Below are positions 44,801-54,044 of a DNA stretch of 64,000 bases, one piece after another (positions within the stretch are counted from its first letter, which is position 1; the number at the start of each line of letters is the position of its first letter). The translations under genes and the position numbers were made by a program. The DNA is taken from the NCBI RefSeq assembly GCF_005280195.1, contig NZ_SZPR01000017.1:124001-188000 (forward strand), in the 5' to 3' direction. The stretch is from Streptomyces galbus (GTDB lineage Bacteria > Actinomycetota > Actinomycetes > Streptomycetales > Streptomycetaceae). A model generated the notes under the pieces. The model made no database searches. It had not been told where the DNA came from and was given only the letters and a program-made list of their open reading frames with translations.

Positions 44801-45766
44801 TCAGGAGTTGCTGAACACGATCTTCCCGAACAGGTCGCCGGAGGCCAGCCGTTCGAAGCCCTCACGGGCGCGGTCGAGCGGCAGCACCTCGTCGACGACG
44901 GGGCGTACCCCGGTGGCGGCGCAGAAGGCGAGCAGGTCCTCCAGCTCGTCCTTGGTGCCCATCGTGGAGCCGACGACCTTGAGCTCAAGGAAGAAGATCC
45001 GGGTCAGTTCGGCGTGCGAGGGCCGGTCGCCGCTGGTCGCACCGGAGATGACCAGGGTGCCGCCGGGCCTCAGCGACTTCACCGAGTGGGACCAGGTCGC
45101 GGCGCCGACGGTCTCGATGACCGCGTCCACGCGCTGGGGCAGCCGGGCACCCGGCTCGACCGCCTCCACGGCCCCGAGCTCGACGGCCCGCTTGCGCTTG
45201 GCCTCGTCACGGCTGGTGGCGAAGACCCGCAGCCCGGCCGCCTTGCCGAGGACGATCGCCGCGGTGGCGACCCCGCCGCCCGCGCCCTGCACCAGCACGG
45301 AGTCACCGGGCCGCACCCCGGCGTTGGTGAAGAGCATGCGGTACGCGGTCAGCCAGGCGGTGGGCAGACAGGCGGCCTCGGCGAAGGACAGCTCCTTCGG
45401 CTTGGGCAGGATGTTCCAGGTCGGCACGGCGACCCGCTCGGCGAAGGTGCCCTGGTAGCGCTCGGTGAGGATGGAGCGGGGCTCGTCCGGGCCGACGCCG
45501 TGGCCGCTCTGGCCGATCACGGAGTGCAGGACGACCTCGTTGCCGTCCTCGTCGATGCCGGCGGCGTCACAGCCGAGGATCATCGGCAGGCGCCCCTCGG
45601 GCAGGCCGACGCCCCGGAGCGACCAGAGGTCGTGGTGGTTGAGGGAGGCGGCCCTGACCTGGACGGTGCTCCATCCGGGCCGGGCCTCGGGGGCCGGACG
45701 CTCCCCCGACTCCAGGCCGCTCAGCGGCTGGTCACGGTCGATACGGGCGGCGTAGACAGCGAACAT
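44801..45766 (-). CDS. medium-chain (MDR) zinc-type alcohol dehydrogenase / quinone oxidoreductase-like
   Basis: A 321-residue oxidoreductase from ATG 45766 (MFAVYAARIDRDQPL). The N-terminal GroES-like domain includes VRAASLNHHDLWSLRGVG and ILGCDAAGI; the nucleotide-binding domain has VLVQGAGGGVATAAIVLGKA. The Cys/His ligands of catalytic-zinc alcohol dehydrogenases are absent, so it is better placed with quinone-oxidoreductase-like MDR enzymes using NADPH. It is monocistronic between two terminators. The substrate is unknown. Confidence 0.88.
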   Translation of the reverse strand: MFAVYAARIDRDQPLSGLESGERPAPEARPGWSTVQVRAASLNHHDLWSLRGVGLPEGRLPMILGCDAAGIDEDGNEVVLHSVIGQSGHGVGPDEPRSILTERYQGTFAERVAVPTWNILPKPKELSFAEAACLPTAWLTAYRMLFTNAGVRPGDSVLVQGAGGGVATAAIVLGKAAGLRVFATSRDEAKRKRAVELGAVEAVEPGARLPQRVDAVIETVGAATWSHSVKSLRPGGTLVISGATSGDRPSHAELTRIFFLELKVVGSTMGTKDELEDLLAFCAATGVRPVVDEVLPLDRAREGFERLASGDLFGKIVFSNS

Positions 45767-45865
45767 GCAGCCGACGATAGGTCCCCTCCCGCCCCGCCGG
45801 AACCAGGCCCCGGTGTGACACACACCCTCTTGCCACCCGGCCGGCTCCCGTACCGGGCGGACGAA

Positions 45866-45894
45866 ACGGCCCCGCCCCATGGGGGCGGGGCCGT
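45866..45894 (-). terminator. terminator of the malic enzyme gene
   Basis: A perfect 13-bp stem, ACGGCCCCGCCCC and its complement, with a 3-base loop, 22 bases after the malic enzyme stop. Confidence 0.75.
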
Positions 45895-45915
45895 CTCAGC
45901 CGGTCTGCGCGGACG

Positions 45916-47145
45916 TCAGCGGCGCGCCACGCCCTCCGCCCGCGCGGCCGCGGCCACCGCCGCCGTCACCGCGGGGGCGACCCGCTCGTCGAACGGCGAC
46001 GGGATCACGTAGTCCGCCGCGAGGTCGTCGCCGACGACCCCGGCCAGCGCCTCGGCCGCCGCGATCTTCATCCCCTCGGTGATCCGGGAGGCCCGCACCT
46101 GCAGCGCCCCGGCGAAGATGCCCGGGAAGGCCAGCACGTTGTTGATCTGGTTGGGGAAGTCCGACCGCCCGGTGGCGACGACCGCCGCGTACTTGTGGGC
46201 GACGTCGGGGTGCACCTCCGGGTTCGGGTTGGCCATCGCGAACACGAAGGCGCCCTCGGCCATGGAGGCCACCGCGGCCTCCGCGACCGTACCGCCGGAG
46301 ACGCCGATGAAGACGTCGGCGCCGGCCAGCGCGTCCTCCAGCGACCCGGACAGCCCGGCCTTGTTGGTGAAGCCGGCGACGTCGCGCTTGACCGGCGTGA
46401 GGTCCTGCCGGTCCGCGGAGACGACACCCTTGCGGTCCGCGACCGCCACGTCGCCGATGCCGGCCTCGATCAGCATCTTGGCGATGGCCACACCGGCCGC
46501 GCCGGCGCCGGAGATGACGGCGCGCAGGTCGGCGAGGGTCCGCCCGCTGAGCCGGGCCGCGTTGCGCAGCGCGGCGAGCGTCACGACCGCCGTGCCGTGC
46601 TGGTCGTCGTGGAAGATCGGGATGTCGAGCCGTTCCTGGAGCCTGCGCTCGATCTCGAAGCACCGGGGCGCCGAGATGTCCTCGAGGTTGACGCCGCCGA
46701 AGGACGGCGCGAGGCGGACCACGGTCTCGACGATCTCGTCGACGTCCGTGCAGTCCAGCGCGATCGGGACGGCGTCCACGCCGCCGAACTGCTTGAAGAG
46801 GATGGCCTTGCCCTCCATGACCGGGAGGGACGCCTCCGGGCCGATGTCGCCGAGGCCGAGGACGGCGGTGCCGTCCGTGACGACCGCGACGACGGAGGAC
46901 TTCCAGGTGTAGTCGTGGACCAGTTCCGGCTGCTCCGCGATCGCGGTGCACACCCGCGCGACGCCGGGCGTGTACGCCAGGGACAGGTCGTCCTTGTCAC
47001 GGACCGGGACGGTGGCCTGCACGGCCATCTTGCCGCCGCGGTGCAGCGCGAACGCCGGATCGAAGGGATCGAGGGGCTCCGCACCGCCCTCCGGTCCCGT
47101 GTCCGACGTGCTCTCGCTGCGAGGATTGACGATCTCCGCTGCCAC
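45916..47145 (-). CDS. NAD(P)-dependent malic enzyme (malate dehydrogenase, decarboxylating)
   Basis: A 409-residue short bacterial-type malic enzyme from GTG 47145 (AAGGGG upstream); the open frame to 47298 is upstream non-coding sequence. Signatures: SLAYTPGVARVC (malate and metal site), PVMEGKAILFKQFGG, the catalytic FHDDQHGTAVVTLAALRNA (quoted in part), and the NAD-binding ISGAGAAGVAIAKMLIEAG. It converts malate to pyruvate and CO2, linking the TCA cycle (kgd lies 20 kb away) to pyruvate and reducing power. From memory, S. coelicolor has a homologue at the same place before an amino-acid ABC transporter. Confidence 0.93.
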   Translation of the reverse strand: MAAEIVNPRSESTSDTGPEGGAEPLDPFDPAFALHRGGKMAVQATVPVRDKDDLSLAYTPGVARVCTAIAEQPELVHDYTWKSSVVAVVTDGTAVLGLGDIGPEASLPVMEGKAILFKQFGGVDAVPIALDCTDVDEIVETVVRLAPSFGGVNLEDISAPRCFEIERRLQERLDIPIFHDDQHGTAVVTLAALRNAARLSGRTLADLRAVISGAGAAGVAIAKMLIEAGIGDVAVADRKGVVSADRQDLTPVKRDVAGFTNKAGLSGSLEDALAGADVFIGVSGGTVAEAAVASMAEGAFVFAMANPNPEVHPDVAHKYAAVVATGRSDFPNQINNVLAFPGIFAGALQVRASRITEGMKIAAAEALAGVVGDDLAADYVIPSPFDERVAPAVTAAVAAAARAEGVARR

Positions 47146-47798
47146 TGTGTTGTACCCCTTAGCTCTGCATGGTTGAGGGTGGCCGCTCCTGGTTGAGGAG
47201 CGGGCGGGACCGCGCACCGCCCTGTCGATGCATACGGGCGGGTGCACGACGGCGCGCCGCACACGCGCCCTGAGCCCCGGATGAGGGGTGTGAATCACCT
47301 TCTTACCGGACGGACGGCGCCGAGGACGAGTCCATTCGGTGCAAGGTCACATCCCATGAACTGTGGACGTCCGACAGAGCCCCCGCGGGGGTTCCGCCCG
47401 GCGCGCCCCCAGGCACACCCGGAGGAGACAGGACTGTCCTCTTCCAGTGACATGACTCATGGGAAAAATACGGCCAGGAACTGGACAAATCCTTGACCTG
47501 CGCTCGGGGCATCGGCCGAAAAGCGGCAGGCGTGCCCGGATCGGACGTCACGCCGGAGATCTTCCGGCCGGAAGGAGGGATTCCCGAAGAAGATCCGGTC
47601 ATGATGGAGCGGACTGGTGCAGTTCGGGTGTCGCCCGTTATCCGATTTTGACATGGCTGGCCCCCTGAATGGCGTAGTCCGAATGGCAAGATGCCGTAAT
47701 CACACGAGGTCGCGACACCCGAAGGTGTGTGTTCTCGTCGACCCATCGGCAACCGCCGTGACCATCGGCACCTCATCCATCCGCCGGAGGAACCCACC
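47146..47798. other. long intergenic region between malic enzyme and ABC transporter genes
   Basis: A region of 653 bases without a supportable gene; the frames present lack Streptomyces codon bias. It should carry both divergent promoters. TTGACA at 47648-47653 is the best -35-like hexamer on the plus strand, but its -10 is unclear. The size suggests regulatory content or a small RNA that I cannot define. Confidence 0.45.
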
Positions 47799-48761
47799 AT
47801 GACCGCACGCTCCACCCGCTCCAAGACCGCCACGCGTACCCGCCTGGCAGCGGTCGGCTCTCTCGCGGTCGCGGGCGCCCTGCTGCTCACCGCGTGCGGT
47901 GACCAGACCGACAGCGGCGGCGGCGACGCGGGCTCCTCCGAGTCGGGCAAGTCCGCGCCCCTGTTCTCCAAGCTGCCCAAGAAGATCCAGGACGCGGGCG
48001 TCATCAAGGTCGGCACCAACGCCGAGTACGCCCCCATGGAGTACCAGGAGGGCGGCAAGATCGTCGGTGTCGACCCGGACATCGCCGCGGCGCTGGGCGA
48101 GAAGCTGGGCGTGAGCTTCCAGTTCACCTCGGGCTCCTTCGACGGCCTGATCACGTCGCTCAACTCCGGCCGCTACGACGTGGCGATCTCCTCGATCACC
48201 GACACCCCGGCGCGGCAGAACGGCCTGGACGAGAAGGGCAAGAAACTCGGCCCGGGCGTCGACTTCGTCGACTACTTCAAGGCCGGCACCGCCGTGTACG
48301 TCCAGAAGGGCAACCCGAAGAAGATCAACTCGATCGAGGACCTGTGCGGCCAGACCGCGGCGGTCCAGCGCGGCACCACCTACGAGCAGGCGCTGCAGAA
48401 GCAGTCGAAGACCTGTACGGACGCCGGCAAGAAGAAGATCACGATCGAGTCCTTCGACAACGACACCGAGGCCCAGACCCGCGTGAAGTCGGGCGGCGCG
48501 GTCGCCGGCGTCAACGACTACCCGGTCGCGGTCGACCTGGCCCGCAAGGCCGACGGCGGCAACGCCTTCCAGGTGGTCGGCGAGCAGGTCGACGCCGGTC
48601 CCTTCGGCATCGCCGTGAACAAGGACAACAAGGAGCTCACCAGCGCCCTCGAGGCCGCGGTGAACGCCATCATCGAGGACGGCACGTACAAGAAGATCCT
48701 CGACAAGTGGGGCGCCCAGAGCGGCTCCGTCGACAAGGCCGCCGTCAACGGCGGCAAGTGA
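47799..48761 (+). CDS. amino-acid (glutamate-type) ABC transporter substrate-binding lipoprotein
   Basis: A 320-residue lipoprotein from ATG 47799 (CGGAGGAA upstream). A basic signal peptide ends in the lipobox LLTACG (Cys at about 32). The mature part is a family 3 periplasmic binding fold, IKVGTNAEYAPMEYQEGGKIVGVDPDIA (quoted in part), followed by VDFVDYFKAGTAVYV and TAAVQRGTTYEQAL. The GxNxEYxPMEY stretch places it with polar or glutamate/glutamine binders. It is first in a three-gene operon with permease and ATPase. Confidence 0.93.
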   Translation: MTARSTRSKTATRTRLAAVGSLAVAGALLLTACGDQTDSGGGDAGSSESGKSAPLFSKLPKKIQDAGVIKVGTNAEYAPMEYQEGGKIVGVDPDIAAALGEKLGVSFQFTSGSFDGLITSLNSGRYDVAISSITDTPARQNGLDEKGKKLGPGVDFVDYFKAGTAVYVQKGNPKKINSIEDLCGQTAAVQRGTTYEQALQKQSKTCTDAGKKKITIESFDNDTEAQTRVKSGGAVAGVNDYPVAVDLARKADGGNAFQVVGEQVDAGPFGIAVNKDNKELTSALEAAVNAIIEDGTYKKILDKWGAQSGSVDKAAVNGGK

Positions 48762-48792
48762 CCGTCCCCGTAAGCACTGAAGGGCAGTCACG

Positions 48793-49757
48793 GTGACTGA
48801 CAAGTTCGACAAGACGCCGGCCGACGCGACGCCGTCGGCCACCGTCGCCAAGGACCCCGGCGCCGACCGGGTCCCGCCGGAGACGATCAAGGCCATCCCG
48901 GTGCGCCACTGGGGCCGCTACGTCAGCGCCGTCGTGGTGCTGGCCCTGGTGGCCCTGCTGGTCAACGCCTTCGCCACGGCCGAGAAGATCCAGTGGCACG
49001 CCGTCGGCGACAAGCTGTTCGACTCCACCGTCCTCGCGGGCGCCGGCCGCACGCTGCTGATCAGCGTCCTCGCGATGGTCATGGGCGTCGTCCTGGGCAT
49101 CGTGCTGGCCGTGATGCGGCTGTCGAAGAACCCGGTGACGAGCTGGGTGGCCTGGGTCTACATCTGGTTCTTCCGCGGCACGCCGGTCTACGTCCAGCTC
49201 CTGCTGTGGTTCAACCTGGCGCTGATCTTCCCGATGCTGAACCTCGGTCCGATCTACAAGGACGAGATGACGGACGTCATGACGCCGTTCATGTGCGCCC
49301 TGCTGGGTCTGGGCCTGAACGAGGCCGCGTACATGGCCGAGATCTGCCGGGCCGGCCTGCTGGCCGTGGACGAGGGCCAGACGGAGGCCGCGCACGCGCT
49401 CGGCATGAGCCACAGCCGGACGCTGCGCCGCATCGTCATCCCGCAGGCCATGCGGGTGATCGTGCCGCCGACCGGCAACGAGTTCATCAACATGCTCAAG
49501 ACCTCGTCGCTGGTCTACGCGGTGACGTACAACGAGCTGCTGCGCGCCACCTCCACGATCGGCTCCACGTCGTACGCCGTGATGGAGATGCTGTTCGTGG
49601 CATCCATCTGGTACCTGGTCATGACCAGCGTCTTCAGCGTCTTCCAGTACTACCTGGAGCGCCGTTACGCCCGCGGCTCGACCCGCAGCCTGCCGCCCAC
49701 CCCGTGGCAGAAGGTCAAGGCCAACCTGCTCAGCGTGAGCGGCAAGAGGAGCGTCGC

Positions 49758-49761
<4 letters not shown>
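48793..49761 (+). CDS. amino-acid ABC transporter permease (HisM/GlnP family)
   Basis: A 322-residue membrane protein from GTG 48793, with an unusually long cytoplasmic N-terminus of about 40 residues before TM1 (YVSAVVVLALVALLVNAFA). The EAA loop reads EAAHALGMSHSRTLRRIVIPQAM. Further TMs include TLLISVLAMVMGVVLGIVLA and LFVASIWYLVMTSVFSVF. It forms the channel for the binding protein upstream. The stop overlaps the ATPase start by four bases. Confidence 0.93.
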
Positions 49762-50519
<758 letters not shown>

Positions 50520-50542
50520 GCGCGGTCCCCCGCAACGGTCGA

Positions 50543-50574
50543 GGGGCGGTACGGGAAGGGTCCCGTACCGCCCC
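50543..50574 (+). terminator. terminator of the ABC transporter operon
   Basis: A perfect 14-bp stem GGGGCGGTACGGGA with its complement and a 4-base loop, 23 bases after the ATPase stop. Confidence 0.8.
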
Positions 50575-50690
50575 TTCGGCGTGCCGTCGCGGCCGCGGCG
50601 GGGACCAGGGCCACCCGTAATACCCTGGAGTGACCATCAGCCGTTACCCGCCCGTACCTCGGCCACGGGGCCCCTCCGTAAGGACGACAA

Positions 50691-51341
50691 GTGGAACTGG
50701 CCTATTACTCGGACTACGCCGTCCGACTCGTCAACACCGAGGAGCCGGCCCGGGGCAAGGACACGCTGACCACGGTCGAGGCCGTCCGTGACCTGTTCGG
50801 GGGCAACCAGTCGGCGGCCCGGCGCGCCACCGACGCCGACGTAACCCGCTTCCGCTCGGTGCGGGCCCGGCTGCGCGCGGTCTTCGAGGCGGCGGACGGC
50901 GGCGACGAGACGCTGGCCGTGGACCTGCTGAACTCGCTGCTGCTGGAGTTCCCGGTGAGCCCCCAGATCTCCGGGCACGACCACCGCGACGAGGACGACC
51001 GCCCGCTGTGGCACATGCACCTGGCGGACCACCCGTCGAACGCGACCGCCGGCTACGCCGCCATCGCCGCGATGGGCCTCGCCTTCCACCTGACGGAATA
51101 CGGCGTCGACCGCCTGGGTCTGTGCGAGGCGGCCCCCTGCCGCAACGCCTACCTGGACACCTCGACCAACCGCTCCCGGCGCTACTGCTCCGACCGCTGC
51201 GCCACCCGGGCGAACGTGGCCGCCTACCGGGCCCGCAAGCGCCTGGAGGCCGACCGGTCGGACAGCACCGGCCTGGCCGCCGACAGCGCCCAGCGCAGCA
51301 CCGCCAGCGGCGAGCGGCGGCCGTCCTTCGGCGGTCGGTAA
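50691..51341 (+). CDS. CGNR zinc-finger (ABATE-domain) regulator
   Basis: A 216-residue protein from GTG 50691. The first 130 residues are an ABATE-type ligand-binding-like domain; residues about 145-185 form the treble-clef zinc finger with Cys pairs in GLCEAAPCRNAYLDTS and RRYCSDRCATRANVAAYR, the CGNR class of putative DNA-binding regulators (here the CGNR core reads CRNA). The 3' end overlaps the convergent sodX frame by 118 bases. The target genes are unknown. Confidence 0.85.
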   Translation: MELAYYSDYAVRLVNTEEPARGKDTLTTVEAVRDLFGGNQSAARRATDADVTRFRSVRARLRAVFEAADGGDETLAVDLLNSLLLEFPVSPQISGHDHRDEDDRPLWHMHLADHPSNATAGYAAIAAMGLAFHLTEYGVDRLGLCEAAPCRNAYLDTSTNRSRRYCSDRCATRANVAAYRARKRLEADRSDSTGLAADSAQRSTASGERRPSFGGR

Positions 51342-51658
51342 CGGAAGCGGACCCTGCCGAGGACGAGGTCGTCGGGGACGGCGCCGTAGTCCGTGCTGTC
51401 GCCGCCGGCGTAGGCGTTGTCGCCGAGCACCCACCAGCCGCCGTCGCGGCGTTCCACGGCCCGCTTGACCACCAGCAGGTCCTGCTGGAACGGGTGGCGC
51501 AGCACCACGACGTCACCGGGCCGCACCCGGGCGCCGTACTGCACCAGGAGCTGGTCGCCGTGGTACAGCGTGGGCACCATGGACGGGCCGGACACCTCGG
51601 CCAGCCCGAACGGGGCGGCCGCCCGTCCGCGCCCGGTCTCCTGCGACGGCTCCGGCAT
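51224..51658 (-). CDS. sodX: nickel-type superoxide dismutase maturation protease SodX
   Basis: A 144-residue S24/S26-type signal-peptidase-like protein from ATG 51658 (GGGGAGGTG upstream). The catalytic Ser lies in VSGPSMVPTLYHGDQLL and the Lys in LLVVKRAVERR; WWVLGDNAYAGGDSTDYG is the conserved box after it. There is no membrane anchor. It removes the short leader of SodN so that His1 becomes the nickel-hook N-terminus. It is divergent from sodN, the usual pairing. Its last 39 codons run antisense over the end of the CGNR gene; the natural end may be earlier, near YRPPKDGRR. Confidence 0.9.
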   Translation of the reverse strand: MPEPSQETGRGRAAAPFGLAEVSGPSMVPTLYHGDQLLVQYGARVRPGDVVVLRHPFQQDLLVVKRAVERRDGGWWVLGDNAYAGGDSTDYGAVPDDLVLGRVRFRYRPPKDGRRSPLAVLRWALSAARPVLSDRSASRRLRAR

Positions 51659-51803
51659 CGCCGGCACCTCCCCTGTCCGTTCCTCCACCAGTCCCAGTCT
51701 GACCCCGGACTTTTGTCCTAATCCCAAGGGGGCACTCGCGAAAACCGGTCCCTCAGGGAGTAATGTCCCACCTGAGAAGACGATCACGAGGAAGGAATGC
51801 TCC

Positions 51804-52199
51804 ATGCTTTCCCGCCTGTTTGCCCCCAAGGTCACGGTCAGCGCGCACTGCGACCTGCCCTGCGGTGTCTACGACCCGGCCCAGGCCCGCATCGAGGCGG
51901 AGTCCGTGAAGGCCGTGCAGGAGAAGATGGCCGCCAACGACGACCCGCACTTCCAGGCTCGCGCCACGTTCATCAAGGAGCAGCGCGCGGAGCTCGCCAA
52001 GCACCACGTGTCGGTCCTGTGGAGCGACTACTTCAAGGCCCCGCACTTCGAGAAGTACCCGCAGCTGCACCAGCTGGTCAACGACACCCTGAAGGCCCTG
52101 TCGGCCGCGAAGGCCTCGACGGACCCGAAGACCGGTGAGAAGGCGCTGGAGCTCATCGCCGAGATCGACAAGATCTTCTGGGAGACCAAGAAGGCTTGA
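51804..52199 (+). CDS. sodN: nickel superoxide dismutase
   Basis: A 131-residue precursor: a 14-residue leader (MLSRLFAPKVTVSA) is cut by SodX before HCDLPCGVYDP, the nickel hook (His1, Cys2, Cys6 of the mature form). The rest is the four-helix bundle (KAVQEKMAANDDPHFQARAT, SVLWSDYFKAPHFEKYPQL). It dismutates superoxide in the cytoplasm. AGGAAGGA precedes ATG 51804. In Streptomyces its synthesis depends on nickel, with Nur repressing the iron enzyme in exchange. Mobile DNA begins right after its stop codon. Confidence 0.97.
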   Translation: MLSRLFAPKVTVSAHCDLPCGVYDPAQARIEAESVKAVQEKMAANDDPHFQARATFIKEQRAELAKHHVSVLWSDYFKAPHFEKYPQLHQLVNDTLKALSAAKASTDPKTGEKALELIAEIDKIFWETKKA

Positions 52200-52206
52200 T
52201 CTATGG

Positions 52207-52902
52207 CTAGGCGGTTTGACCTGCGGTTTCGCGGGCCGCATCGCCTACCTGTCCGCACCCGGTCCGCAGGCCGCCGAGAACGGCGTCCATGACGGTCCGG
52301 GTGCGGTCCTCTTCGCCCGGCCACAGGTGGGCGTAGATCCGCAGCGTGATGACTGCGGACGCGTGACCGAGGACCAGCTGGACCTGCTTGACGCTCGCTC
52401 CGCCGGCGATGAGGGCGGAGGCGTAGAAGTGGCGTAGGTCGGGGGTCACCATGCGGGGCAGTTCGACGGGCTTGCGACCCTCGCGTTCCGCCGCCTCGTT
52501 TTCCACCGCTTGGAGCGCCCTGCGCGCGCAGTTCCACTCCGTCTTCCAGCGGCGGTAGTTGAGCGGTTCCCCCTCCCCCATCGTGAACAGCCACTCCTAG
52601 GAGGGGCGCTCGGCGAGGTGCGCGAGGAGAGCGTCCGTGACGACTTCCCCGACCGCGACAGTGCGCCGAGACTTGGCGGTCTGCCGAGCGCCGGGACGAC
52701 GTGGTGGGCCGCAGCGGGTTGTCGGTGATGTGCTCGCCCGCAATGAGTGACTCTGCCCCTACTGGTTCGCGTACGTGTCGAACGACGTGCGCCGGGCGCG
52801 GGATCGACGTACTGGCCCGTGACGATGCCGGTGTGCCCTCGTCGTCTAGATCGCGGTAGCGGGCCCGCGATTGGCGTTGGGGCGCTTCCAGATGTTGGCC
52901 AT
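52207..52902 (-). pseudogene. decayed tyrosine integrase
   Basis: The minus strand retains a start at 52902 (MANIWKRPN) and, from about 52581 to 52207, an intact C-terminal catalytic half with DLRHFYASALIAGGASVKQVQ, LGHASAVITLRIYAHLW and the nucleophile Tyr. In between there are several frameshifts and an internal deletion of roughly 400 bases compared with the near-identical integrase at 58572-59696. The two genes end with related tails (AGQTA and AGQRV). It lies eight bases after sodN and marks one edge of the accessory region. Confidence 0.88.
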
Positions 52903-53330
52903 TCGTCGCCCATGAAGGCTCTTCGAGCAGGAGGGCCACAAAGCGGCTCTGCGCAGCCAAGTCCTGGTCACCGCCCGCCTCCAAGACGCCGAGACGCCTT
53001 AGACCAGGTGCGGGGGCAAGGAGCTGAACGCCTACCATCTGTCCCCCTGCTGCGTGACTGGCATCAGCCCGGTCAACCACGTTTCAAGCACGGCAAGCAG
53101 GCCAGAGCACCACGGCATGCGTCCGCAACCAATTCCTCGACGCCTGCGCCCTCAACCGCTTGATCTCGACGTACAGCTCCTGCACCCGACCCGCTCGGAC
53201 GCCTCACCCCGGCGGGCACGCGGCCCCCGTGCGACCGGCGGCGTCAGCCCCCTACGGGTACGGGCACACGATCGAGTACGTATCCGGAACGGCGGGGAAC
53301 GCGGCCGAGCGGGGCGGTAACATCCCGGCC
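52903..53330. other. non-coding/degenerate stretch between integrase remnant and HAD gene
   Basis: A region of 428 bases. Open frames in it have poor codon bias and no ribosome-binding sites. It probably contains scrambled remains of the element plus the promoter of the HAD gene; I could not place either clearly. Confidence 0.4.
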
Positions 53331-54044
53331 ATGCTGCATGTATTCGACATGGACGGCACCCTCCTGCCGGGGACGTCCGCGACTAGGGAGATGGCCAAAA
53401 TCCTCGGCCACGCACCGGACATCGATGTCCTGGAACGGGACTTCGCCGCCGGCCGCATCGACACTCAGCAGTTTGCGCGATCGATGTTCCGGCTGTGGGG
53501 CCCCATGGACCCGGGCCGGGTCCGCGTGGCGTTCGACGCGAGCCCGAAGATGCGGCGCATCCGTGAGGTCGTGGCGGACATCGGAGCGCGCGGACACCGG
53601 TCGGCCGTCATCACCATGTCCCCGCTATGCTTCGCCGACCACTTCCGGGAACTGGGCTTCGACGAGGTGCACGGCTCGGTCTTCCCGCACTCTCCGGAGG
53701 TCGACATCGACACCGGAGCGATTCTCCGGCCAGACGACAAACCTCTGCTCACCAAGGCGATGTGCGTGCGGCATGGCATCGCGCCGGACCGAGTCGTGGC
53801 ATACGGCGACTCGCTGTCCGACCGCTACCTGTTCGAGGTGGCGCCGGTATCCGTCGCAGTCAACGGCGACGCACATGTGCAGCCTCTGGCTTCGGTCGGC
53901 TACACCGGACGCGATCTGTGGGAGGCCTACGAACTGGCGCTTTCCCGGTCGGTGCTGCCGAAGCCTGCCGTGTCGCCGTCGGCAGCGGCGCATTCGGCGC
54001 GGGGCGGCCCGATGTCGTCCCGCTCCACGGTGGCGCCTGCCTGA
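53331..54044 (+). CDS. HAD-family phosphatase (SerB-like)
   Basis: A 237-residue protein from ATG 53331 (MLHVFDMDGTLLPGTSA). HAD motif I is DMDGT (Asp6, Asp8), motif II SAVITMS, motif III around DDKPLLTKAMC, and motif IV VVAYGDSLSDRYLFEVA. The C1-type cap between motifs I and II is small, as in phosphoserine phosphatase relatives. The last 118 bases (Ala/Ser-rich tail) run antisense to the end of the nucleosidase-fusion gene. Codon use is slightly less GC-biased than the core genes. The substrate is unknown. Confidence 0.85.
   Translation: MLHVFDMDGTLLPGTSATREMAKILGHAPDIDVLERDFAAGRIDTQQFARSMFRLWGPMDPGRVRVAFDASPKMRRIREVVADIGARGHRSAVITMSPLCFADHFRELGFDEVHGSVFPHSPEVDIDTGAILRPDDKPLLTKAMCVRHGIAPDRVVAYGDSLSDRYLFEVAPVSVAVNGDAHVQPLASVGYTGRDLWEAYELALSRSVLPKPAVSPSAAAHSARGGPMSSRSTVAPA

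Noticed and set aside
47303..48163. A minus-strand 286-codon frame upstream of the ABC transporter
   Set aside because: It is antisense to the binding-protein start, with poor codon bias and no ribosome-binding site.
52747..53330. Plus-strand open frames in the stretch before the HAD gene
   Set aside because: They cross integrase remains and degenerate sequence, lack ribosome-binding sites and give no recognisable protein; ATG 53331 is the supported HAD start.
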